Positions 1 to 7,068 of a stretch of DNA of 31,780 bases are shown here, piece after piece. The DNA is from Pseudomonadota bacterium. GTDB taxonomy: Bacteria; Pseudomonadota; Gammaproteobacteria; Steroidobacterales; Steroidobacteraceae. Position numbers and translations under genes: made by a program. The number at the start of each line of letters is the position of its first letter. The first letter of the stretch is position 1. The notes beneath the pieces were generated by a model that worked only from the letters and a program-made list of their open reading frames with translations, ran no database searches and had not been told where the DNA came from. The stretch covers positions 1 to 31,780 of the forward strand of contig JAEYXD010000038.1 in the NCBI GenBank assembly GCA_023428645.1, read 5' to 3'.

Positions 1-251
1 TCATCGGACTGATCGACTGCATTCCTTCGCCCGCGCTGTCGATGTTCAAGGAGCGCGCGCCCGCGAGCTCGCTCGTCTGGACGGCGGAATTCTTCGAGCA
101 CCGCTTCGATTTTTCGCCGGAGCGCTGGTGGCGCATCGACACGGACATCGATGCGGCGACGAGCGGGTATGTGAACCAGACCGGGATGCTGCTGGATCCG
201 GAGGGCACGCCGGTGGCGTTGACGCGGCAGCTGGTCGCGGTGTTCGGCTGA
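1..251 (+). CDS. Acyl-CoA thioesterase-like protein, C-terminal fragment
   Basis: The reading frame is open from the left edge, so the N-terminus is outside the window; about 82 codons remain before the TGA stop. The visible part reads as the second hotdog half of a TesB-like (double-hotdog) acyl-CoA thioesterase. It has a run like SSLVWTAEFF, then a WWRID segment, a GYVNQTGMLLDPEGTPVA segment and a final RQLVAVFG. Ends of this type, with a bulky-residue strand followed by dG-x-pvAl-x-rQ, are typical of the family. The expected activity is hydrolysis of acyl-CoA esters in the cytoplasm, with unknown substrate. The catalytic Asp/Gln/Thr set cannot be judged fully because most of the gene is missing. 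The family call is fairly good; the specific function is open. Confidence 0.7.
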   Translation, partial: IGLIDCIPSPALSMFKERAPASSLVWTAEFFEHRFDFSPERWWRIDTDIDAATSGYVNQTGMLLDPEGTPVALTRQLVAVFG

Positions 252-331
252 GGCTTCCACCGCCACGCCGCGTCGCGGGCAGCGCTGGGGAAAGGAGCGC
301 GCGTCCGGGTTTCTTTCGGAGCCCCCTTCCT

Positions 332-409
332 GTCCCTTCCCCCGCTGCGCGGGGGAAGGGACGTGCCGCTGCGCGGGGGAAGGGACGCTGCGGGGGAAGA
401 CTTTCCCCC
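332..409. repeat. GC-rich palindrome with partial tandem copies, between convergent genes
   Basis: A perfect 14-bp stem (332-345 with 349-362) closes on a TGC loop and contains the core CCCCCGCTGCGCGGGGG. The right part is then repeated: CTGCGCGGGGGAAGGGAC occurs at 345-362 and again at 369-386. A degraded third copy (387-400) lies next to CTTTCCCCC. The block fills most of the gap between the convergent thioesterase and peptidase genes, so it may end transcription in both directions. It lacks a clear T-tract. The same core recurs at 30625-30649. Confidence 0.7.
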
Positions 410-418
410 AAACGACGC

Positions 419-2479
419 CTACCAGATCTTCACGCGCTGTTCCGGCGCCAGGTACAGCTTGTCCTCCGGCTTCACGTCGAACGCGGAGTACCACTCGTCC
501 ATGTTGCGCACGACACCCTGCACGCGAAACATGCCAGGGCTGTGCGGATCGCTCATGACGAGATTGCGCATCGACTCGTCGCGGCGCAGCTCACGCCACA
601 CTTGCGCCCAGCCGAGGAAAAAGCGCTGCTCGCCCGTGAAGCCATCGAGCACCGGCGGCGTCTCGCCGTTCAACGCGAGCTTGTAAGCATTGTGAGCGAC
701 CGTGAGCCCACCGAGATCGCCGATGTTCTCGCCGAGCGTCAGCCGGCCATTCAGCTTCAAGCCGGGCAGCGGCTCGTATTGCGCGTACTGCTCGACGAGC
801 CGATCGACGAGCGACTTGAACGCCTTCTCGTCTTCCGGCTTCCACCACGTGCGCAACACGCCGTGCGCATCCGACTTCGAGCCCTGGTCATCGAAGCCAT
901 GACCCATCTCGTGCCCGATCACGCCGCCGATGCCGCCGTAGTTGATCGCCATGTCGGCATTCGGATCGAAATACGGCGCCTGCAGGATCGCCGCCGGAAA
1001 CACGATCTCGTTGAACGTCGGGTTGTAGTACGCGTTCACCGTTTGCGGCGTCATGAACCATTCATCGCGATCCGTCGGCCTGCCGAGCCGGTTCAGATCG
1101 TAGTTCCAGGAGAACACACGTGAGCGCACGGCGTTGCCGAACGCGTCGCCCGCCTTCACCTCGAGATCCGAGTAGTCCTTCCACTTGTTCGGATAACCGA
1201 TCTTCGGATTGAACGTACCAAGCTTTTCCAGCGCGACCTTCTTCGTCTCCTCCGACATCCACGGCAAGCCGCGAATGCGCTGGGCATACGCTTTGCGCAG
1301 GTTCTCGACGAGATCGACCATCTTCTCTTTTGCATCCGGCGGGAAATGCCGCTTCACGTACAACTGGCCGACGACCTCGCCGATCGAGCCGTCGACCGCC
1401 GCGACTGCTCGCTTCCAGCGCTCGCGCTGCTCGGGCTGGCCGTTCAGCACGCGGCCGTAGAAATCGAAGCGCTCGTCGTCCAGTGCTTTCGGCAGCACGC
1501 TCGCATGGGCGACGAGATAGTGGTAACGCATGTACGTGCGCCAACGCTCGACCGGCACGGACGTGAACGACGCGGCGAGCGACTGCACGGCATCGAGCTC
1601 GGCGACGACGAATTCCGGTTGCTCCTGCAATCCGCCCGCCGTGAGCAGCTCCTGCCACGGATAGTTGCTCGCGAGCGCGCGCAGCTGCTCGCGCGTGCGC
1701 AGGTTGTACGTCAGTTCGCGCTCGCGGCGCTTTTCCACCGGCCAATGGCGCTGTGCGATCTGTGTCTCGACCTCGAGCACCGTTTGCGCCTTCCGCGCGG
1801 CATCGGGCTCCCCGGCGAGCGTGAGCAGCTTTTCGATGTGCGTGACGAAGTTCTTGCGCAGCTCCACGAACTGCGCGTCCTTCTTCAGGTAGTAGTCGCG
1901 GTCCGGCAGGCTCAAGCCGCTCTGCGACACGTAGGGGATGTAGCGGTCAGGATTCTTGTCGTCGATCGTCACGCCGATGGTGATCGGCGTATCGAGCCCC
2001 AGGTCCGGCCGTCCCATCAGCCGCGCGATGTCTGCATGCGTCTTCGCCGCGGCGATCTCCTGCAGGGCCGGCTCGGCGGGCGCGAGGCCGGTCTTTTCGA
2101 TCGCATCGACATCGAGATACGAGCGATAGAAGTCGTGAACCTTCTGCTCGGCGCTGCCCGCGGGCGCGCCTTCCTTCAGCTCTTCGAGAATGGCGCGAAC
2201 CTGAACCTCGGTTTCGACATCGAGCTTCGCGAAGCTGCTCCAGCTCGTCAGGTCGGACGGAATCTTGTTCGTGGCAAGCCATTGGCCGTTGGCGTACTGG
2301 TTGAAGTTGTCGCCCGGCTGCACGCTCGTATCCATGCCGGCGACATCGAAACCCCAGGCGCCGATCGTCGCCTGCGGCGCTGCGGGGGCGGAGATGAGCG
2401 GGGCCTCCTCCGAGCGCGAACAACCGAGACTCACCGCGACAGCCGCAGCCAACAAAACGGCACTCACTTGCTTGTGCAT
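419..2479 (-). CDS. M13 family (neprilysin/PepO-like) zinc metallopeptidase, exported
   Basis: This 686-residue protein has the full M13 architecture. The zinc motif HEMGH is at residues 523-527 and the third zinc ligand is E584 in the ENIGD motif, 57 residues on, as in neprilysins. Upstream is the NAYYNP...FPAAIL substrate-side segment, and the protein ends with a YLAPEQRVKIW-type tail. It should cleave peptides in the periplasm or at the envelope. The start chosen is the ATG at 2479: GGGAG lies just upstream and the protein then opens with a signal peptide (MHKQVSAVLLAAAVAVSLGC). The Cys after SLG suggests a lipoprotein, but SLGC is not a clean lipobox. The open frame continues upstream without a credible signal. 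It is transcribed divergently from the next gene. Confidence 0.93.
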   Translation of the reverse strand: MHKQVSAVLLAAAVAVSLGCSRSEEAPLISAPAAPQATIGAWGFDVAGMDTSVQPGDNFNQYANGQWLATNKIPSDLTSWSSFAKLDVETEVQVRAILEELKEGAPAGSAEQKVHDFYRSYLDVDAIEKTGLAPAEPALQEIAAAKTHADIARLMGRPDLGLDTPITIGVTIDDKNPDRYIPYVSQSGLSLPDRDYYLKKDAQFVELRKNFVTHIEKLLTLAGEPDAARKAQTVLEVETQIAQRHWPVEKRRERELTYNLRTREQLRALASNYPWQELLTAGGLQEQPEFVVAELDAVQSLAASFTSVPVERWRTYMRYHYLVAHASVLPKALDDERFDFYGRVLNGQPEQRERWKRAVAAVDGSIGEVVGQLYVKRHFPPDAKEKMVDLVENLRKAYAQRIRGLPWMSEETKKVALEKLGTFNPKIGYPNKWKDYSDLEVKAGDAFGNAVRSRVFSWNYDLNRLGRPTDRDEWFMTPQTVNAYYNPTFNEIVFPAAILQAPYFDPNADMAINYGGIGGVIGHEMGHGFDDQGSKSDAHGVLRTWWKPEDEKAFKSLVDRLVEQYAQYEPLPGLKLNGRLTLGENIGDLGGLTVAHNAYKLALNGETPPVLDGFTGEQRFFLGWAQVWRELRRDESMRNLVMSDPHSPGMFRVQGVVRNMDEWYSAFDVKPEDKLYLAPEQRVKIW

Positions 2480-2546
2480 CGAGCATCTCCCAGGCACGCG
2501 AAGGGGGAACGATACTGCCGGCCCGCGCGCTAACTCAAGGATGACG

Positions 2547-2589
2547 CGATGAGCCGACGTGACGTTGCGGTAACGTGCGTAACTCATCG
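2547..2589. promoter_or_regulatory. Nested inverted repeat between divergent genes (candidate operator)
   Basis: CGATGAG (2547-2553) pairs with CTCATCG (2583-2589), and inside it ACGTT (2562-2566) pairs with AACGT (2572-2576). The repeat sits in the gap between the divergent peptidase gene and the BamE-like gene, about 26 bases before the latter's ATG. No good -35/-10 pair was found on either strand, so the regulatory reading is weak. Confidence 0.25.
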
Positions 2590-2614
2590 GCGCACCGGCT
2601 TCGAGGAATCGCCA

Positions 2615-3052
2615 ATGAAATGCGCCACCTTCGTAGGTGCCCTGTTGCTCGCGAGCTCGGTGGCGGCGGCGGACGATTATCGCGTCATGCAGCTCGAGCA
2701 GGACGTGCGCACCCTGGAGCGGCACGTACAAACGCTGCAGCGGCAGGTCGGGGAGTTGCAGCAGCGCCTGCGCGGCGCCGAGCCCGCCTATGTGCCGCGC
2801 AACGACACGCCGCCCGCGAGCGACGATCCGCAGAAGTGGCTCAACGCTGCCGCCTGGGAGCGGGTGAAACCCGGCATGAGCGAACTGCAGACGATCGAGA
2901 TTCTCGGCAAACCGACGGCGCTGCGACCCGACGCTGAAGGCCGGCGCGCCCTGTTGTACACATTGGAGATCGGCACGACCGGCTTTCTAACCGGGTCGCT
3001 CTCGTTCGAGGATGGCAAGGTCGTGGCCGTGCAGCGCCCGGTGCTGAAGTGA
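2615..3052 (+). CDS. Exported coiled-coil protein with BamE/SmpA-like C-terminal domain
   Basis: A protein of 145 residues. The first ~20 residues form a signal peptide with an Ala-rich cleavage site (SSVAAADD) and no lipobox Cys, so a soluble periplasmic product is expected. Residues ~24-50 (MQLEQDVRTLERHVQTLQRQ and on) are a heptad-like coiled coil. The second half (W...VKPGMSELQTIEILGKPT...LLYTLEIG...GSLSFEDGKVVAV) resembles the SmpA/OmlA (BamE) fold, with its W-x(n)-GMs-x-x-q-v-x-x-iLG-PT signature. BamE itself is a small outer-membrane lipoprotein without a coiled coil, so this is a relative, not bamE. The ATG at 2615 follows GAGGA; an upstream in-frame ATG at 2549 would destroy the signal peptide. 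The role is unknown, but envelope assembly or peptidoglycan association is plausible. Confidence 0.75.
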   Translation: MKCATFVGALLLASSVAAADDYRVMQLEQDVRTLERHVQTLQRQVGELQQRLRGAEPAYVPRNDTPPASDDPQKWLNAAAWERVKPGMSELQTIEILGKPTALRPDAEGRRALLYTLEIGTTGFLTGSLSFEDGKVVAVQRPVLK

Positions 3053-3099
3053 GTCGATTCACTCCGCGATCAGCGCCTGCGCCCCGATGGCGGGCTCGT

Positions 3100-3744
3100 T
3101 CAGGGGCTGGCGATCGCTGTCACGCCGTTGATGACGAATTGCACACCGATGCAAATGAGCAGAAAGCCCATGATGCGCGCCATCGCATTCATGCCGGTCG
3201 CACCCAGAAACCGATCGAGGCGTGTCGCCGCGCGCAGCACGGCGTACGAAATGACCGCGGTCACGGCGATGCCGAGCGCGACGAACGCGTAGCCGAACAC
3301 CAGATGCCCGTGCCCCTGAATCGTGGATGACACGCCGAGCACGACGGCGATGGAGCCCGGTCCGCTCAAGCTGGGCATGGCGAGCGGCGTGAACGACACA
3401 TCCGGCTTGTGCATGGCCTCGACCTGCTCCTGCTTCGAGATCGCGGGCATTTCGGGGAACAACATGCGAAACCCGAGGTAGCTCACGACCATGCCGCCGG
3501 CGATGCGCAGGCCGGGAATCGAGATGCCGAAGAACGTCATGATGACGCCGCCCGCGACGAGGAACGTCGTGAGAATGAAAAACATGTACACGCATGCACG
3601 GCGTACCTGCTCGGTGCGCTCGGCTTCCGTGAGGCCAGCCGTGATCGTGACGACGAGCCCGACCGCCGAAAATGGATTCACGATCGGCAGCAGCGCGGCA
3701 ACGGTGCTCAGGATGAGTGTGAAGCCTTCGATGATCCAGGACAT
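3100..3744 (-). CDS. MarC family integral membrane protein
   Basis: A 214-residue, strongly hydrophobic protein with about six predicted membrane helices. The N-terminal helix contains LLPIVNPFSAVG, the middle has GGMVVSYLGFRMLFPE, and then PLAMPSLSGPGSIAVVLG; these are the hallmark segments of the MarC/YhgN/SnatA family. Length matches the family (~200-220). The physiological role of MarC proteins is uncertain; some members have been linked to amino-acid export, and the old multiple-antibiotic-resistance link is not supported. It converges with the BamE-like gene (47-base gap) and diverges from the MFS gene. No strong Shine-Dalgarno sequence precedes the ATG, but no better start is visible. 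Confidence 0.9.
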   Translation of the reverse strand: MSWIIEGFTLILSTVAALLPIVNPFSAVGLVVTITAGLTEAERTEQVRRACVYMFFILTTFLVAGGVIMTFFGISIPGLRIAGGMVVSYLGFRMLFPEMPAISKQEQVEAMHKPDVSFTPLAMPSLSGPGSIAVVLGVSSTIQGHGHLVFGYAFVALGIAVTAVISYAVLRAATRLDRFLGATGMNAMARIMGFLLICIGVQFVINGVTAIASP

Positions 3745-3923
3745 GAGAGACGCGCGGGCCTGCTGCTGTCTTTAGAGTTACGCGAACATACACGAACCGC
3801 GCGCCGAACCCGAGCGCGGAGGCCCGCGGGGCCGGCGCGAGCGCATGTCACACGTTCATGCGACGATCGCCGCCGTTGGTTACACCCCTCTGCGCGCGGG
3901 TGCGCGCACGCCAAAGGATGCCG

Positions 3924-5186
3924 ATGAGCTCGGAGCGAGCAACGCAGAAAATCGTCCTGCTCAGTGCCCTGTACCTGGCGCAGGGCCTGCCGTTCGGATT
4001 CTTCACGCTCGCGCTGCCGGTCGTACTGCGCGAAGCGGGCTTGTCGTTGACGGCGATCAGTGCCTTGAGCTTGTTGTACCTGCCATGGGCACTGAAGTTC
4101 CTGTGGGCGCCGTATCTGGATCAGCTCGGCACCCGCAGGGCCTGGCTCCTCTCGTTTCAGGTGAGCACCGTCGTCGGCGCCCTCCTGCTCAGCCAAATGA
4201 ATCTGGATGCGAGCTATATGCCCGTCATCGTTGGCGCATTCGTGTTCAATGTGATCGCCGCTTCGCAGGATGTCGTGACGGACGGGCTCGCCGTGCGTCT
4301 GCTCGACAGTCGCGAACGCGGGCTCGCCAACGCCGTGCAGGTCGGCGCGTATCGCGTCGGCATGATCCTGGGCGGCGGGTTGCTGCTATGGGTGTTCGCG
4401 AAGACGAACTGGTCGACGATGTTCGCGTGCATGGCCGTGCTGCTCGCGATCACGGTGCTGCCGGTGCTGACCTCGCGCGCGCTGCTTGCGCAATCGCCCG
4501 CGCTGCCGGAGTCCATGCCGGCGAGGGCCGTCCCGCGCTTCGCCGCGCTTGCGATCGGCTGGCTGCGGCGGCTGCTCGTGCCTGGAATGCTCGGCTTCGC
4601 GGGCCTGATTTTCTGTTTCCGCTTCGGCGACGCGATGGTGTCGACGCTGCTGAGCCCGTTCCTCAAGGATCAGGATCTCAGCACAGAGACGATCGCGCTC
4701 ATGAAAGGCACGGTCGGCTCCACGACGAGCCTGGTCGGCGCGCTGCTCGGCGGTGTGTTCACGTTCCGCGTCGGACGCAGGTTCGCGCTGTTCGCGGCGG
4801 GACTCGGACAGGCAGTGACGTTCGTTCCGTATTGGCTGTCGTCGCTCGGCTTCGGCGGCGTCGAGCTCCTATGGGGCGCGACGATCGTCGAAGGCGTCGT
4901 GAGCACGATGGCGACGGTCGCGCTGTTCACGCTGATGATGGACGCATCCAATCCGGACCACGCCGGCACGGATTACACGCTGCTGGCGAGCGTGTATGTG
5001 CTCGTGAGCAGCGCGGGCCAGTTCTCGGCCGCGCTCATCGCCGATCATCTCGGCTATCCGACGATGTTCGCGGTCGGGATCGTGCTGACGGTGCTGGGCA
5101 CGCTCACGCTCGTATTGACGCTCGATCGCAAACCGATGCCGGCGCGGATCGCGTCGGTGTGGGGCCGGCCGGCAGCGCACGCTTAG
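3924..5186 (+). CDS. MFS transporter, AmpG/RhtX-like
   Basis: A 420-residue, 12-helix-type protein. The opening segment (ALYLAQGLPFGFFTLALPVV) and the following LPWALKFLWAPYLDQLGTRR, with its charged loop after helix 2, resemble the AmpG (muropeptide permease) and RhtX/FptX (siderophore uptake) branch of the major facilitator superfamily. The cargo cannot be told from sequence alone. There is no siderophore cluster or beta-lactamase nearby to help; the peptidoglycan gene mrcA is over 20 kb away. The ATG at 3924 was chosen because AAGGA lies five bases upstream. An ATG at 3918 is part of that same stretch, and the frame extends further left without a ribosome site. The stop is only seven bases from the convergent histidine kinase stop. 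Confidence 0.8.
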   Translation: MSSERATQKIVLLSALYLAQGLPFGFFTLALPVVLREAGLSLTAISALSLLYLPWALKFLWAPYLDQLGTRRAWLLSFQVSTVVGALLLSQMNLDASYMPVIVGAFVFNVIAASQDVVTDGLAVRLLDSRERGLANAVQVGAYRVGMILGGGLLLWVFAKTNWSTMFACMAVLLAITVLPVLTSRALLAQSPALPESMPARAVPRFAALAIGWLRRLLVPGMLGFAGLIFCFRFGDAMVSTLLSPFLKDQDLSTETIALMKGTVGSTTSLVGALLGGVFTFRVGRRFALFAAGLGQAVTFVPYWLSSLGFGGVELLWGATIVEGVVSTMATVALFTLMMDASNPDHAGTDYTLLASVYVLVSSAGQFSAALIADHLGYPTMFAVGIVLTVLGTLTLVLTLDRKPMPARIASVWGRPAAHA

Positions 5187-5193
5187 GCGCCCG

Positions 5194-7068
5194 TCACGAC
5201 CGCACGCTCGCGAGCCCCTCCTCGCCCCGGCTCTCGCTCGCCGGGATCGGGTGCATCCGCAGCTCCACGAAAAATCTCGCGCCCGCGCCAGGCTCACTCT
5301 GTGCCCACACACGACCGCCCATGCGCTCGACCGCCTTGCGCACCAACGCGAGCCCGATGCCGGTTCCAGGATACTGATCGTCGCGATGCAGGCGCTGGAA
5401 AATCTTGAAGATCTGATCGTGATGCGCCATGTCGAAGCCGATGCCGTTGTCGGCGACCTCGAGCAGCGCCGCCGCGCCCTCGCGCCGCGCTCGAATGCGT
5501 AACGACGGCGCGGGAATCTGCCGCGTGTACTTGAGCGCGTTCTCGATGAGATTGCGCAGCACGAGCATGAGGCCCTCGGCATCGACGAGCAGCTGCAGCG
5601 GCTCGAGATCGAGCTGCACCTCGACGCAACGGCGCTGAATCTCATCGGCACACTGCGTCAGGATCGAGCCCACCGTCGCCGCGACGTCCACTTTGCTGAT
5701 GCTCAGAGCGCGGCGTTCGATGTGCGAGTACTCGAGCAGATCGTCGATCAACACGGCCATTTTCAGCGAGCCGCTGCGAATGCGATCCAGATACGCCTGG
5801 ATTTCCGGCGCGCTGTCCGCGCCCAAGTGCTCGCGCAGCAGGTGCGCGAAGCTGTTGATCGATCGCAGCGGCGACTTCAAATCGTGCGCGACCGCATACG
5901 CGAAACCTTCCAGCTCCTCATACGCCTTTTCGAGCTCGGTCGTGCGTTGCGCGACGCGCGCCTCCAGCTCGCGATTCAGCTCACGATAGCGCTGCTCGCT
6001 CGCCTGCAGGTCGGCGTTCGCGAGCGCGAGCCGCTCGTTCGCATCGATGAGCTCGTCGTTCAGGCGCTGCGATTCGCTCTGAATCCACGCTTCGCGCATG
6101 CCCAGAATGATCGCGAACAAGATGAACACGACCGCCGCGATCCCGAGCGCGCGCGGCGACACGTTTGGCGCCGCGACGAGCGCGACGCCGACGATCGTCG
6201 CGATCAACAGCGCGGGAATGATCGCTTCCAGCAGGTGCTCGCGCGCGAGCATGCGTTGCGGCGCCTCGACGGTCGGATGCAGCTCCAGCCACCAGCGCTC
6301 GTGCGCCGCCCAGGCGAAGCACCCGAACACCGCGCACCAGCTGGCATTGATGAGATCGCTCTCGACATACGTGCCGGACAGCAGCGCGTGGGAATGGATC
6401 AGATTCGTCACGGAATAGACGCCGGCGCCGAGCGTGAGCAGGAGCATCGGCGTCCAGGCGCGGTTCCAGCGATACGTCCACAAGGCGAACAACGCGACCA
6501 GAAACGCTCCCGCGAGCAGCAGACTGTGAATGCCGCCGCCGAGGAGCTGGCCGAACGAAAGCGTCGTCGTGAGCAACAGCTCGAGCAAGCCGAGCACGCT
6601 CGCCGCCACGAGACAGCACACGACGAGCCCGATGTTGCCGATATGCCTGAGCGTGAACGGCGAGCCGCCGCGCACCTGCGGCATCTGCAGAATGCCCGCA
6701 ATCGTGCACGCGGCGAACGACGAGTAGAAGACCTGGCCGACATTCGGATAGGTGATCATCACGCCGAGAAGCAGCTCGTTGATGTTCCAATGCAGCTGGC
6801 CGACGAACCAGCTGCCACAGCCGACGGCGAGCCACATCCATGCGGCGCGGGACAACGGATCGATGCGGCGCGCGGTACGCACACAGAGAAGACAGGCGAC
6901 AAGCGAAGCGAGCGCCCAGGCGATGTCGTTGATCCACATCAACGCGCGCGGCGTCGCCGTGGCGATCGCGACGGCATAGACGACGATCGCCGCGCCCCAC
7001 GCCTGCGCGACGATCCAGCGTGAGCGTCCTGGTGCGATCTTACCGTCCATGGAGAAGCCGCGCGTCAT
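5194..7068 (-). CDS. Membrane-bound sensor histidine kinase, translationally coupled to the Ser/Thr kinase
   Basis: A 624-residue protein. The N-terminal ~320 residues hold about eight hydrophobic helices with no recognised sensor domain. A coiled linker follows (~325-380), then a HisKA domain with phospho-acceptor H395 in VAHDLKSPLRS. The HATPase domain has an N box at N506-N510 (NLIENALKYT), a G1 box at 540-542 (DNGIGF), an F box (IFKIFQRLH) and a G2 box from G568 (GTGIGLALV). All catalytic motifs are intact. The sequence style, with GFAYAVAHDLKSPLR and QRLHRDDQYPGTGIGL, is that of phytochrome/bacteriophytochrome-type and related kinases. The ATG overlaps the upstream kinase stop as ATGA, which supports this start (a later ATG at 7050 is possible). 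No response regulator is present in the window, so the output partner is unknown. Confidence 0.9.
   Translation of the reverse strand: MTRGFSMDGKIAPGRSRWIVAQAWGAAIVVYAVAIATATPRALMWINDIAWALASLVACLLCVRTARRIDPLSRAAWMWLAVGCGSWFVGQLHWNINELLLGVMITYPNVGQVFYSSFAACTIAGILQMPQVRGGSPFTLRHIGNIGLVVCCLVAASVLGLLELLLTTTLSFGQLLGGGIHSLLLAGAFLVALFALWTYRWNRAWTPMLLLTLGAGVYSVTNLIHSHALLSGTYVESDLINASWCAVFGCFAWAAHERWWLELHPTVEAPQRMLAREHLLEAIIPALLIATIVGVALVAAPNVSPRALGIAAVVFILFAIILGMREAWIQSESQRLNDELIDANERLALANADLQASEQRYRELNRELEARVAQRTTELEKAYEELEGFAYAVAHDLKSPLRSINSFAHLLREHLGADSAPEIQAYLDRIRSGSLKMAVLIDDLLEYSHIERRALSISKVDVAATVGSILTQCADEIQRRCVEVQLDLEPLQLLVDAEGLMLVLRNLIENALKYTRQIPAPSLRIRARREGAAALLEVADNGIGFDMAHHDQIFKIFQRLHRDDQYPGTGIGLALVRKAVERMGGRVWAQSEPGAGARFFVELRMHPIPASESRGEEGLASVRS

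Noticed and set aside
332..409. The repeated palindromes as a possible CRISPR array
   Set aside because: Copies are nearly contiguous with 6-base or no spacers, degrade quickly and have no cas genes nearby; they are better read as extragenic palindromes.
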